A stretch of 64,000 nt of DNA, taken from contig OZ245773.1 in assembly GCA_965227645.1 (NCBI GenBank), positions 3,162,001 through 3,226,000 of the forward strand, in the 5' to 3' direction. Position numbers and translations under genes: made by a program. Below, piece after piece: positions 1 to 8,787 of the stretch (the stretch's first letter is position 1; every line of letters starts with the position of its first letter). The notes beneath the pieces were generated by a model. The model saw nothing but the letters and a program-made list of their open reading frames with translations. It was not told the origin of the DNA and did no database searches. The stretch comes from Flavimaribacter sp024343425 (GTDB taxonomy: Bacteria > Pseudomonadota > Alphaproteobacteria > Rhizobiales > Rhizobiaceae).

Positions 1-895
1 TCATCTTCTGGCATCGCGCGGTCATGAAATCGATGAACAGGCGCAGCTTGGGGTCCTGGAAATCCTTGTGCGGGTAAATCACGGCCAATTGGGCGGGCAC
101 CGGCGGCGTCTCTTTCAACACCTCGACCAGTCGGCCCTCCTCAAGATAGGCCTGCACTTCGAAGCGCGGGCGGTTTGCGATGCCGTGGCCTTCCAGCGCC
201 CAGGCCAGAAGCACGTCGCCGTCATCGGAATCGAAAACGCCGCGCACATCGATCTTGCTGGCGCCGTCCGGCGTCTTGAGCGTCCATGCATGTTCGGTGG
301 AGCCCGGAAACCGCAACAGCAGGCAATTGTGATTTCCCTTCGCCAGTTCATCCGTCGTCGCCGGCGACCCGAATTTCTTCAGATAGGCGGGCGATGCGCA
401 AAGCACCCGTTCGCACTCCATGATCGAGCGCATGCGCAGGCTGGAATCCTCGATCACGCCGAGGCGGAACGCGAGGTCGATCCTCTCCTTGAGGATATCG
501 ACATTATGGTCGGAGAGCCGCAGGCGCACCTCGATGTCGGGATAAAGGTCGTGAAACGGCGGAATGCCGGAGGCGATATAACGCCGTCCGAAACCGAGCG
601 GCGCGCTGACGCGGATCGTTCCCTTCGGCTTGCCGGAGACAGACGCGATCGAGGCCTCGGCGTCGTCCACCGCCTGGATGATGCGGTTCGCGCCCTTGTA
701 GAAGATCTGCCCGTGCTCGGTCGGCGTAAGCTGTCGCGTAGTGCGATTGAAAAGGCGAACGCCGAGGTATTTTTCCAGTTCCTTGACGCGGTTGCTGGCC
801 ACCGCCGGTGAAATGCGCATGTCCCGACCCGCCGCGGAAAGATTTCCAAGTTCGACGACGCGGACAAAGACCTTTAGATTTTCAAAGTATGACAT
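1..895 (-). CDS. LysR-family transcriptional regulator (3' end cut by window edge)
   Basis: Reading the minus strand from the ATG at 893-895 gives about 298 residues with no stop before the window edge, so only the last few residues are missing for a typical ~300-residue LysR protein. The N-terminus carries the winged helix-turn-helix (ISPAVASNRVKELEKYLGVR), followed by a substrate-binding domain containing LRLSDHNVDILKERIDLAFR, typical of the group that includes DNA-binding regulators of small oxidative operons. It is divergent from the urate oxidase gene puuD with 111 bases between them, so control of purine catabolism is a reasonable inference from position, not from sequence. The ligand is unknown. 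Confidence 0.85.
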   Translation of the reverse strand, partial: MSYFENLKVFVRVVELGNLSAAGRDMRISPAVASNRVKELEKYLGVRLFNRTTRQLTPTEHGQIFYKGANRIIQAVDDAEASIASVSGKPKGTIRVSAPLGFGRRYIASGIPPFHDLYPDIEVRLRLSDHNVDILKERIDLAFRLGVIEDSSLRMRSIMECERVLCASPAYLKKFGSPATTDELAKGNHNCLLLRFPGSTEHAWTLKTPDGASKIDVRGVFDSDDGDVLLAWALEGHGIANRPRFEVQAYLEEGRLVEVLKETPPVPAQLAVIYPHKDFQDPKLRLFIDFMTARCQKM

Positions 896-926
896 GGTTA
901 GACCATATGATTTAACAGATTTTTTT

Positions 927-947
927 GAAAGTCATCATTCGACTTTC
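927..947. promoter_or_regulatory. Inverted repeat between lysR and puuD, candidate operator
   Basis: GAAAGTC, seven bases, then GACTTTC: a perfect 7-bp inverted repeat in the 111-base gap between the divergent lysR and puuD genes. Size and symmetry suit a dimeric regulator, and the adjacent LysR protein is the obvious candidate. That assignment is inference. Confidence 0.45.
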
Positions 948-1006
948 CTCTTTTCAAGCGCCTCGCTGCCCTGCACAATAAACAAAACTGCCGGGGACGA
1001 TTTTTC

Positions 1007-2248
1007 ATGTACGATTTCGCCGTCGCCTGGGAATGGCTTGCTTTCGCTGCGCGTTGGCTGCACGTGATCACCGCCATTGCCTGGATCGGATCTTCCTTCT
1101 ACTTCATCGCGCTCGATCTCGGGCTGCAGCACCGTCCAGGCCTGCCGGAAGGCGTCTCCGGAGAGGAATGGCAGGTGCATGGCGGCGGCTTCTATAATAT
1201 GCGCAAATATTTGGTCGCGCCGCCTGAGATGCCCGAGCATCTGACCTGGTTCAAATGGGAGTCCTACACGACGTGGCTGTCAGGCTTCGCGATGCTGTGC
1301 ATCGTCTATTACGCCGGGGCCGATCTTTACCTTATCGATCCCAATGTGCTCGATATTTCGATACCGGTCGCGATCCTGATCTCGCTCGCCTCCATCGCGT
1401 TCGGCTGGATCGCTTACGACTTCATTTGCAAGACGTTTGTCAACTACAGCAACACGATCCTTATGGTGTTCCTGTATGTCTTGCTGGTGGCCATGGCCTG
1501 GGCCTACACGGAAGTGTTCACAGGACGCGCCGCGCTCCTGCATCTGGGCGCCTTCACCGCCACCATCATGAGCGCCAACGTCTTCTTCGTCATCATCCCC
1601 AACCAGAAGATCGTGGTCGCCGACCTCATAGCCGGCAAGACGCCTGATCCGATCTACGGCAAGATCGCCAAGCAGCGTTCGACGCACAACAACTACCTGA
1701 CCCTGCCGGTCATCTTCCTGATGCTGTCGAACCACTACCCGCTGGCCTTCGCGACGGAATATAACTGGATCATCGCCTCCCTCGTTTTCCTGATGGGCGT
1801 CACCATTCGCCACTGGTTCAACACACAACACGCCCGCAAGGGCAGTCCGACCTGGACCTGGCTGGTCACGGTGATCATCTTCATCATCATCATCTGGCTC
1901 TCCTCCTCGCCGAAGCTGAGCGATATGGACGCAGAAGGCGAGACTTCGATTCCGGCCACCTATCAGCGCTTCGCGGACAATGCGCATTTCCCGGCCGTGA
2001 AGGACATCGTGCTCTCGCGCTGTTCCATGTGCCATTCCAACGAGCCGGTCTGGCAGGGCGTCAACTTCCCGCCCAAGGGCGTGCTTCTGGAAAGCGACGC
2101 CGAAATCGCCGCCCATGCGCGCGAGATCTATCTCCAGGCCGGCCGCACCAACGCCATGCCTCCGGCCAATGTCACCGAAATCGCACCGGACGAGCGCCAG
2201 ATCCTCGTCGCCTGGTTCGAGACTTCGGTGCACGGCGACAGGAACTAG
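1007..2248 (+). CDS. puuD: Urate oxidase PuuD, membrane-bound with cytochrome c domain
   Basis: 413 residues. Residues 1-300 hold about eight hydrophobic segments (for example 92-105, 153-170 and 285-299) of the PuuD/DUF989 family, which oxidises urate to 5-hydroxyisourate. The C-terminal ~85 residues form a cytochrome c domain with the haem motif C339-S-M-C342-H343, expected in the periplasm and passing electrons to the respiratory chain. A GGGGA stretch about 10 bases upstream supports the ATG at 1007. guaD starts 3 bases after the stop, so the two are co-transcribed. Together with uraH, uraD, puuE, allantoicase and allA at 16.7-20 kb it completes urate degradation. Confidence 0.93.
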   Translation: MYDFAVAWEWLAFAARWLHVITAIAWIGSSFYFIALDLGLQHRPGLPEGVSGEEWQVHGGGFYNMRKYLVAPPEMPEHLTWFKWESYTTWLSGFAMLCIVYYAGADLYLIDPNVLDISIPVAILISLASIAFGWIAYDFICKTFVNYSNTILMVFLYVLLVAMAWAYTEVFTGRAALLHLGAFTATIMSANVFFVIIPNQKIVVADLIAGKTPDPIYGKIAKQRSTHNNYLTLPVIFLMLSNHYPLAFATEYNWIIASLVFLMGVTIRHWFNTQHARKGSPTWTWLVTVIIFIIIIWLSSSPKLSDMDAEGETSIPATYQRFADNAHFPAVKDIVLSRCSMCHSNEPVWQGVNFPPKGVLLESDAEIAAHAREIYLQAGRTNAMPPANVTEIAPDERQILVAWFETSVHGDRN

Positions 2249-2250
2249 AC

Positions 2251-3567
2251 GTGACAGAAAAGCTCATTCGCGCGCGGTTGCTGTCGTTCAGGCGGCAACC
2301 GATGTCGGCGGACGACGCCGACGCCTACGCCTATCACGAAGACGGGGCGCTGCTGATCCGCGACGGTCTGATCGCCGCCGCCGGCGATCACGCAGACGTC
2401 GCCAGCAACGCGTCGGCTGACACTCCGGTCATCGACCACCGGCCCTGCCTCGTCATGCCGGGGTTCATCGACCCGCACATTCACCTGCCGCAGATGCAGG
2501 TTATCGGCTCGTACGCGCCGGCGCTGCTCGAATGGCTCAATACATACGTGTTCGTCGAGGAGCAGCGCTTTCGCGATCCGGCTCACGCGCAGCGCATCGC
2601 GTCGCGCTTTCTGGACGAACTCACCCGCTACGGCACCACGACGGCGGTCGCCTATTGCTCGGTGCACAAGGAATCGGCCGAGGCGTTTTTCGCCGAAAGC
2701 CACCGCCGCAACATGCGCATGGTCGGCGGCAAGGTGATGATGGACCGAAACGCGCCGCCGGAACTGCGCGACACGCCGCAGAGCGGCTACGACGACACGA
2801 AGGCGATCATCGAACGGTGGAACGGCGTCGGGCGGCAGCATGTCGCCATCACGCCGCGGTTTGCGATCACCTCGACGCCGGAGCAGATGGAGATGGCCGC
2901 GGCGCTGCGGCGCGAGTATCCAGACCTCCTCATGCAGACGCATTTGTCGGAGAACCTGGCGGAGATCGAATTCACGAAGGAACTCTATCCGTCCGCGAAG
3001 GACTATTTCGACGTCTATGAACATTATGGCCTTGCCGGCGAGAAAAGCCTGTTCGGTCACTGCATACACCTGAGCGAGCGCGAGGCCGACGCCATGGCTG
3101 AAAGCGGCTCCGTCGCCGTGTTCTGCCCGACCTCGAACATGTTCCTCGGCAGCGGGCTGTTTCCGTTGAAGACGCTGGACGAGCGCGAGAAGCGCGTGCG
3201 CATCGCCATCGCGACGGATGTCGGCGGCGGCACGAACTATTCGATGCTGAGGACGGCCGACGAGGGGTACAAGGTTCTGCAATTGCAGGGCCAGAGAATG
3301 ACGCCGCTCGAGAGCTTCTGGCGGCTGACGCGCGGCAACGCCGAAGCGCTGTCGCTTGACCATCATATCGGATCGCTGGAGCCCGGTCGCGACGCCGATC
3401 TCGTCGTGCTGGACGCCGCTGCTACGCAGGCCATGAAGCTGAGGATGGAAACGGTGACAGGTCTCTCGGAGGAACTGATCCTGATGCAGACGCTCGGCGA
3501 CGACCGCACGATCGTGGAGACCTATGTCGCCGGAGAACCAGCGAAGAGCGCGCTCGTCACGGAGTGA
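2251..3567 (+). CDS. guaD: Guanine deaminase
   Basis: 438 residues from a GTG start two bases after the puuD stop. An open frame continues upstream but lies inside puuD, so the GTG is preferred. It is an amidohydrolase-fold enzyme with the N-terminal metal motif PGFIDPHIHLPQ (His76, His78), the later Q-T-H-L-S-E and G-H-C-I-H-L motifs and a TDVGGG segment characteristic of guanine deaminases. It converts guanine to xanthine and feeds the urate pathway through a xanthine dehydrogenase not seen in this window. It is in one operon with puuD. Confidence 0.93.
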   Translation: MTEKLIRARLLSFRRQPMSADDADAYAYHEDGALLIRDGLIAAAGDHADVASNASADTPVIDHRPCLVMPGFIDPHIHLPQMQVIGSYAPALLEWLNTYVFVEEQRFRDPAHAQRIASRFLDELTRYGTTTAVAYCSVHKESAEAFFAESHRRNMRMVGGKVMMDRNAPPELRDTPQSGYDDTKAIIERWNGVGRQHVAITPRFAITSTPEQMEMAAALRREYPDLLMQTHLSENLAEIEFTKELYPSAKDYFDVYEHYGLAGEKSLFGHCIHLSEREADAMAESGSVAVFCPTSNMFLGSGLFPLKTLDEREKRVRIAIATDVGGGTNYSMLRTADEGYKVLQLQGQRMTPLESFWRLTRGNAEALSLDHHIGSLEPGRDADLVVLDAAATQAMKLRMETVTGLSEELILMQTLGDDRTIVETYVAGEPAKSALVTE

Positions 3568-3650
3568 CCGAGTTCTTTGGCGGGCCTGTTTCTTCGACCC
3601 GGCAAATCAGATACATCACTTGCCAAGTATGTCGAAGCGACGGGCTCAAA

Positions 3651-4220
3651 GTGGCGGACACGATCAGAGAATCAGAAAACAGCGGAAACCGGATCGGTCG
3701 ACTGACCGAGAACTGGGTCTATGGCGCGCTGCCGATGGCCTTTCTGCTCATCCTGTTTGCTCCCTTCGTCAACGGGATCGCCCTGCCTGTCTACCTCTCC
3801 CTGCCGATCTACATGCTGCACCAGTATGAAGAACACGACGCCGATCGCTTTCGGAGAAGCATCAACCTGATGCTCGGGCCAAAGGCGCGAGGGCTTTCAC
3901 ACGCCTCGGTCTGGATCATCAACGTGATCTTCGTATGGTTTGCGCTGCTCGCCGTCTTCTTCGCCGCGTCAGCCAATCCCGGCTGGGGCGTCGTCGCCGC
4001 CTATCTGATGGCGATCAATGCGCTGGTCCACATAGTGGCTGCGGTCCGCACCCGGCAATACAATCCTGGCCTGGTCACGGCGATCATCCTGTTCCTGCCG
4101 CTTTCGGCCTGGATCTTTGCTGTCCAGCCGGCGAGCGTCGCCCAATATTTCGCCGGCGCCATACTGATTGTCGGCCTGCATGCAGCCATCGCATTCCGGG
4201 CGACACGGCCGGCTCGCTAG
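3651..4220 (+). CDS. HXXEE domain-containing membrane protein
   Basis: 189 residues from a GTG at 3651; a longer reading from GTG 3564, overlapping the guaD stop as GTGA, would add 29 poorly family-like residues. The signature H57-Q-Y-E60-E61-H gives the HXXEE family its name. At least four hydrophobic segments suggest an integral membrane protein, and the conserved His/Glu residues suggest metal binding. No reaction is established for this family. The IS630 element inserted exactly at the stop codon: the target TA plus the first base of the IS now read TAG, and the empty site would have read TAA, so the protein is unchanged. Confidence 0.75.
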   Translation: MADTIRESENSGNRIGRLTENWVYGALPMAFLLILFAPFVNGIALPVYLSLPIYMLHQYEEHDADRFRRSINLMLGPKARGLSHASVWIINVIFVWFALLAVFFAASANPGWGVVAAYLMAINALVHIVAAVRTRQYNPGLVTAIILFLPLSAWIFAVQPASVAQYFAGAILIVGLHAAIAFRATRPAR

Positions 4221-4311
4221 AGCAATTCTGCCCTTGACTGAATCAATTGGGATTTCCTTTTGCGGATGTTTGTGATTCAAGATGCTGGCTGGGACAGGAG
4301 GCCAGCATCTG

Positions 4312-4671
4312 ATGACACGACCTCTTTCTATGGATCTTCGCGAGCGGGTTGTTGCGGCGGTTGCGGCGGGCGAAAGCTGCCGTGCAGTTGCGACCCGATT
4401 TGGCGTTGCTGTTTCGTCCGTCGTCAAATGGTCGCAACGCTATCGCGCGACCGGCTCGGTTGCACCTGGCAAGATGGGCGGACATCGCAAGCACATTCTG
4501 GAGCCGCACCGGGCCTTTATCGTAGAGGCTATCAACCAGACGCCACATCTGACACTGCATGGGTTGAAGGCGCAACTGGCGGCCCGCGGAGTGACAGTAT
4601 CGCACGATACAGTGTGGCGGTTCCTGCGCCGGGAAGGATTTCGGTTCAAAAAAAACTCTATTCGCTCTTGA
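4312..4671 (+). CDS. IS630 transposase, N-terminal frame (OrfA)
   Basis: 119 residues from ATG 4312, which has an AGGAGG ribosome site about 12 bases upstream; an ATG 30 bases earlier lacks one. It carries the DNA-binding helix-turn-helix of IS630 transposases (MDLRERVVAAVAAGESCRAVA and RFGVAVSSVVKWSQRY), followed by a second winged helix. The frame ends just after a run of eight A at 4648-4655. A +1 slip there joins it directly to the catalytic frame. Confidence 0.85.
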   Translation: MTRPLSMDLRERVVAAVAAGESCRAVATRFGVAVSSVVKWSQRYRATGSVAPGKMGGHRKHILEPHRAFIVEAINQTPHLTLHGLKAQLAARGVTVSHDTVWRFLRREGFRFKKNSIRS

Positions 4672-5260
4672 GCAGGCGCGCGCCGATATCGCACGACGAC
4701 GACAACGATGGCGCTCCTTCCAGGCCAACCTCGATCCACGTCAGTTGGTCTTTATCGATGAAACCTGGATCAAGACGAATATGACCCCCTTGCGCGGCTG
4801 GGCAGACAAAGGCAAACGACTGCGCAGCTTTGCACCGCACGGTCACTGGCGTACGATGACCTTCCTTGGAGCACTGCGATGTGATGGTCTTGCCGCTCCC
4901 TGCGTCTTCGACGGGCCGATCAACGGCCAAAGTTTCCGCGCCTATGTGGAACAGATCCTGCTGCCGACGCTGAAACCCGGCGATATCGTCATTATGGACA
5001 ACCTTGGCTCCCACAAGGCCGCAATCATTCGGCAATTGATCAAAGCGGCAGGAGCTCGGCTCTGGTTTCTCCCACCCTATTCACCCGATCTCAATCCCAT
5101 CGAGCAGGCCTTCGCAAAGATCAAGCACTGGATGAGAATGGCCCAAAAGCGCACCATCGAGGAGACATGGAGGCACATCGGGAGTCTTATCCACACCATT
5201 ACTCCCAATGAATGCGCAAACTATCTCAACAATGCAGGATATGCTTCCGTGAAAACCTGA
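4655..5260 (+). CDS. IS630 transposase, catalytic frame (OrfB)
   Basis: This frame becomes continuous with OrfA after a +1 slip on the A8 run and reads about 200 residues; alone it could start only at a TTG near 4745. It holds the DDE catalytic triad in the expected contexts: VFIDETW, VIMDNLGSHKA and SPDLNPIEQAFAKIKHW. Either the transposase is made by programmed frameshifting, as in other two-frame IS630 elements, or an extra A in the run has inactivated it. The sequence alone does not decide. Confidence 0.82.
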   Translation, partial: TLFALEQARADIARRRQRWRSFQANLDPRQLVFIDETWIKTNMTPLRGWADKGKRLRSFAPHGHWRTMTFLGALRCDGLAAPCVFDGPINGQSFRAYVEQILLPTLKPGDIVIMDNLGSHKAAIIRQLIKAAGARLWFLPPYSPDLNPIEQAFAKIKHWMRMAQKRTIEETWRHIGSLIHTITPNECANYLNNAGYASVKT

Positions 5261-5332
5261 AACGCTCTAAAACGAAACGTCTGACGAACCGTTTCTCGAA
5301 ACTCGCTGGTCAAAAACAGTTAGTTAAAGCCA

Positions 5333-5404
5333 CTTAATTAAGCGTATCCGTTATTTAAATAATAGGCTAATTGCTTAAATAAGAATCAAGCTTCATATTG
5401 AAGC
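5333..5404. promoter_or_regulatory. AT-rich palindromes upstream of fic, including one abutting its start codon
   Basis: Three perfect palindromes fall in 72 bases: CTTAATTAAG (5333-5342), TTATTTAAATAA (5351-5362) and GCTTCA-TAT-TGAAGC (5390-5404). The last ends at the base before the fic ATG, where a ribosome-binding site would normally be, and no Shine-Dalgarno sequence is visible. They could be operators for the protein's own C-terminal helix-turn-helix, or an RNA hairpin limiting translation. Both readings are inference. Confidence 0.5.
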
Positions 5405-6583
5405 ATGGACAAAATTGATATCACCAACCGGGTCGGCCACCACATAAAAACAACAGTTGCAGGTGAAACCGTGCGCGCTTACGTGCCACCTCCACTGCCG
5501 CCGGAACCACCCATTCAACTCCTTGGTCTAATGGAACGCCTCAGTCTTGCGGAACGCGCATTGGGGCGACTTGACGGCATAACCATGCTACTGCCCCGGC
5601 AGGAACTACTGCTCTACATGTACATCCGCAAAGAAGCGGTGCTTTCATCGCAAATTGAGGGCACACAATCGACGCTATCCGATCTGCTACGTTTCGAGAC
5701 CGAAGCTCAAGCAGGTCAACCCTTCGACGATATTCGCGAAGTCTCGAACTACGTCGATGCGATGATGTACGGACTGAAAAGACTTCAAGAATTGCCTCTT
5801 TCTCTGCGCCTAATTCGCGAGATGCACGCTCTTTTGCTTCAAAGCGGGCGAGGTGGAGCAAAGGATCCTGGTGAATTTCGGCGATCCCAAAACTGGATCG
5901 GAGGCGCTCGTCCAGGTAATGCACTGTTTGTGCCGCCGCCCGTCACTAAACTTGAAGAATGCCTCAACGCCTTTGAGCGGTTCATGCACGAAGACCAATC
6001 TCGCCTGCCTGCGCTTATCAAGGCGGGATTGCTGCATGTCCAGTTTGAGACAATTCACCCTTTTCTTGACGGCAATGGCAGGATCGGACGCTTGCTGGTT
6101 ACGCTGTATCTATGTGTCAATGGCGTTCTGAAAAAACCGCTCCTCTATCTAAGTCTGTATCTAAAAACCCACCGCTCGGAGTATTACCGCCTTCTTCAGG
6201 AAGTACGTGAACAAGGCCTCTGGGAGTTGTGGCTTGAGTTTTTCCTTGACGGCGTGGCTGAGACTGCAAACCAGGCATTCGACGCCGCCACCCAGATTGT
6301 CGATCTTTTCAAAGAGGATCGCGAACACATTACCGCCGAAAGCGATCGCGCAGGTTCTTCGTTGCGCATCCACGAAGCGTTTCAGCAAAATCCATTCTTG
6401 ACTGCCAACAGCCTGGTCCAGAGCACTGGGCTTTCAGCACCCACGGTCAATACCGCACTGGCAGAGTTGGAGCGTTTCGGAATAATAAGAGAGACTACCG
6501 GACGAAAGCGTGGGCGCGTCTTCTGCTACCAGGCCTATATGGACATTCTCAGCGAGGGCGCCGATCCTCTACCCAATTCTTGA
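5405..6583 (+). CDS. Fic-family protein AMP-transferase with inhibitory helix and C-terminal HTH
   Basis: 392 residues. The N-terminal Fic_N region carries the inhibitory motif S81-S-Q-I-E85-G (S/T-xxx-E-G). The Fic core holds the catalytic motif H218-P-F-L-D-G-N-G-R-I-G-R229, which transfers AMP from ATP to hydroxyl side chains of target proteins. Residues ~330-385 form a winged helix (SLVQSTGLSAPTVNTALAELERFG), so it may also bind DNA. This is the class II layout, in which the inhibitory Glu sits N-terminal in the same protein, so no separate antitoxin is needed and none is seen. The base composition is visibly lower in GC than the neighbours. It lies next to an IS630 element, which suggests acquisition by transfer. 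Confidence 0.9.
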   Translation: MDKIDITNRVGHHIKTTVAGETVRAYVPPPLPPEPPIQLLGLMERLSLAERALGRLDGITMLLPRQELLLYMYIRKEAVLSSQIEGTQSTLSDLLRFETEAQAGQPFDDIREVSNYVDAMMYGLKRLQELPLSLRLIREMHALLLQSGRGGAKDPGEFRRSQNWIGGARPGNALFVPPPVTKLEECLNAFERFMHEDQSRLPALIKAGLLHVQFETIHPFLDGNGRIGRLLVTLYLCVNGVLKKPLLYLSLYLKTHRSEYYRLLQEVREQGLWELWLEFFLDGVAETANQAFDAATQIVDLFKEDREHITAESDRAGSSLRIHEAFQQNPFLTANSLVQSTGLSAPTVNTALAELERFGIIRETTGRKRGRVFCYQAYMDILSEGADPLPNS

Positions 6584-6617
6584 GAACCAAGCAAATCAGG
6601 CGGCATTCCCTACAAGC

Positions 6618-7970
6618 TCACACCACCCAGGGTGACGTGTCGTTCGTGGGCTCCGGTCCGCCAGGACGGGCGCCGGAGTGCACCGGCGTGCTGAAGCGGT
6701 CGTAGTAGGCCGCGATGAGGTTGTTGAAAGAGCGGCATAGCTCCGGGTTATCACCGGCGATATCGGTCTCCTCGCGCGGATCGGCCTCAAGATCGAAAAG
6801 ACGCACCGTTCCCGTATCCAGCCATTCGATGCATTTGTAGCGATCGCCTTTTGCCATGCGCGTCGTTCCGTATTCGCAGAACTGCAGGTCGCGCCAATCG
6901 GCCAGGTCTCCGCCCCCAAGCAAACCAAGATAGGAACGACCGGCATAGTCTGTGTCCGTCGGCGGATTGACGCCTGCGGCGTCGAGCACCGTTTGAAACA
7001 GGTCCAGGTGATCCACGAATTCGGATCTTCTTTGTCCCTTCTCCACGCCCGGCCCCGAAACAATCAGCGGAATACGGATCGTCTCTTCCACCATGTTGAG
7101 CGGCAGGGTTCCGTTGCCCTTGCCCCATATGCCGTGGTGGCTGCAATTCAGACCATGGTCGGACGTATAGACGATCAGAGTGTTCTCGCTCACGCCTGCC
7201 GCGTCGAGCGCGTCCATCACCCGGCCGACGCCTTCGTCGATCGCCGTCACCGAGGCGTAGTACTGAGCCAGCGCCTCGCTTTGGTTCGCACGATCGATCA
7301 GATCTCTGGATTCCAGATTCTGCACGCCGAACGGATAAGATTCGCCTTGCGGCAGTTCGGCAAAATCATGGCCTCGGTAGCGATCAACCAGACGCTCGGG
7401 ATGACCCTCCCACGGGCTGTGCGTCGAGACATGCCCCACCACGAGGAAGAACGGCCTTTCTACATCGCGCTTCTCAAGAAAGTCGATCGCTGCGTCTGTG
7501 ACCACGTCGGCCTTGGAGCCGGCGATGGTGACGATCTCGCCGTCCTTGCAGTAGCGCGCCGGACCGGCAGCGTCGATCGGGTAGTCGCCCGCAAGCGCGC
7601 CCCAATGGTCGAACCCCCTCGCCGGTGTCGTGTCGTTTCCGAGATGCCACTTGCCGACCAGCCCCGTCTCGTATCCGGCCGATTGCAGCAGTTCGGGTGC
7701 TGTTTCCTGGCCCTCCAGCCAGTCCCGCCCGAAACGCGCCGGCTCGTTGTCAAGATAGTCATGCACGCCGTGCTGCGATGCGGTGCGGCCTGTCAGAAAA
7801 CAGGCCCGCGCCGGAGAACAGACCGGCGTCGGCGTGAAGGCGTTTTCCATCACCGCGCCCATGCGGGCGAGATAGTCGAGATTGGGCGTCTCGACCACCG
7901 GATTTCCCGATGAGCCGAGCGCCCACTGGCCGTGATCGTCGGTCAGGAATACGATGATGTTCGGCGCCAT
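6618..7970 (-). CDS. Type I sulfatase (formylglycine-dependent)
   Basis: 450 residues from ATG 7970, one base after the stop of the upstream permease gene; a longer frame reaches into that gene and is not preferred. The N-terminus MAPNIIVFLTDDHG supplies the metal-binding Asp11-Asp12, and the sulfatase signature C51-S-P-A-R55 followed by LTGR is the site where Cys is turned into formylglycine. The C-terminal region matches the alkaline-phosphatase-like sulfatase fold. No signal peptide is evident, so it probably acts in the cytoplasm on an imported sulfate ester. It is the last gene of an operon with an IclR regulator and an ABC importer. The exact substrate cannot be read from the sequence. 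Confidence 0.9.
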   Translation of the reverse strand: MAPNIIVFLTDDHGQWALGSSGNPVVETPNLDYLARMGAVMENAFTPTPVCSPARACFLTGRTASQHGVHDYLDNEPARFGRDWLEGQETAPELLQSAGYETGLVGKWHLGNDTTPARGFDHWGALAGDYPIDAAGPARYCKDGEIVTIAGSKADVVTDAAIDFLEKRDVERPFFLVVGHVSTHSPWEGHPERLVDRYRGHDFAELPQGESYPFGVQNLESRDLIDRANQSEALAQYYASVTAIDEGVGRVMDALDAAGVSENTLIVYTSDHGLNCSHHGIWGKGNGTLPLNMVEETIRIPLIVSGPGVEKGQRRSEFVDHLDLFQTVLDAAGVNPPTDTDYAGRSYLGLLGGGDLADWRDLQFCEYGTTRMAKGDRYKCIEWLDTGTVRLFDLEADPREETDIAGDNPELCRSFNNLIAAYYDRFSTPVHSGARPGGPEPTNDTSPWVV

Positions 7971-7971
7971 G

Positions 7972-8787
7972 TCAGTAGTTGGCCGTCTCTCGGACATAGC
8001 GGCGCAGCCAGTGCCTTCCGAGCATCTTCCAGGCATAGTCGGTCAGCAGTCCGAAGAAACCCAGCAGAAAGATCCCGACGAACATCCAGTCGATCCGGAA
8101 ATAGAGTTTCGACGTCCAGATCAGGTAGCCGAGGCCGGATTCCGCCGCCAGCATTTCCACCGCGACGATGACGAGGAAGGAACCGGCGAGCGCCAGCCGC
8201 ATGCCGACATACATCGAGGGAACGGCCGCAGGCACGGTGACGAACCAGAAGATCTGCCAGGTCGAAGCGCCCAGCGTTTCTGCGGCAAGCTTCTTGTTCT
8301 TGTGCGTGGTCACCACGCCGGTCGCCGTATTGATGACGACGATGAAGCCGGTCGAATACATCACCAGCAGGATCTTCGAGACCTCGCCCACCCCGAACCA
8401 GACAAGGAACAACGTGGTCAGCGCCAGCGCCGGAATGAAGCGCAGAAAATGGATATACGGATCGAAGATCTGCCGCACCGGCATGTAGCTGCCGATGATC
8501 AGGCCGAGCGGTATTGCAACCAGGCTGCCCAGAATGAAACCTGTGAGGATCCGGAACAGGCTGATCGCGATATGCTGGAACAGAAGCCCACGCTCGATCA
8601 ACTCAATCGCACCTGCGACGATGGCGCTGACCGGCGGCAGGAAAAACGGATCGATGAAATAACGCGCCGCGATTTCCCAAACGATCAGTCCGAAAACGAT
8701 CGACAGGAAAGAGATCCAGAAGCCGGCGATCCAGCGTCCGAGCGCCGCCGTTTTCGCAGGCGTTGTCTCTGGTGTTTCTACGACCAT
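7972..8787 (-). CDS. ABC importer permease, SsuC/TauC-like
   Basis: 271 residues with about six hydrophobic segments and the inner-membrane permease EAA-type loop (ETLGASTWQIFWFVTVPAAVP). The closest families are the sulfonate/taurine/nitrate permeases. It overlaps the ATPase gene by 10 bases. Given the sulfatase downstream and the second sulfatase with FGE opposite, the cargo is plausibly an organosulfate; this is inference from context. Confidence 0.88.
   Translation of the reverse strand: MVVETPETTPAKTAALGRWIAGFWISFLSIVFGLIVWEIAARYFIDPFFLPPVSAIVAGAIELIERGLLFQHIAISLFRILTGFILGSLVAIPLGLIIGSYMPVRQIFDPYIHFLRFIPALALTTLFLVWFGVGEVSKILLVMYSTGFIVVINTATGVVTTHKNKKLAAETLGASTWQIFWFVTVPAAVPSMYVGMRLALAGSFLVIVAVEMLAAESGLGYLIWTSKLYFRIDWMFVGIFLLGFFGLLTDYAWKMLGRHWLRRYVRETANY

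Larger units (their letters stand above)
4220..5267 (+). mobile_element. IS630-family insertion sequence with TA target duplication
   Basis: The element is 1,048 bp. It is bounded by imperfect terminal inverted repeats beginning GAGC (left) and ending GCTC (right); about two-thirds of the first 28 positions match when the right end is complemented. The flanking dinucleotides are TA at 4218-4219 and TA at 5268-5269, the duplication expected for IS630/Tc1 elements. It encodes a two-frame DDE transposase. Both ends and both transposase halves are present, so it may be recent. Confidence 0.9.

Noticed and set aside
2245..3366. A 373-residue frame antisense to guaD
   Set aside because: Shadow of guaD with no recognisable domain; the sense gene is certain.
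3564..3650. Longer N-terminus for the HXXEE protein starting at GTG 3564 overlapping the guaD stop
   Set aside because: The extra 29 residues do not look like the family start, although translational coupling keeps it possible.
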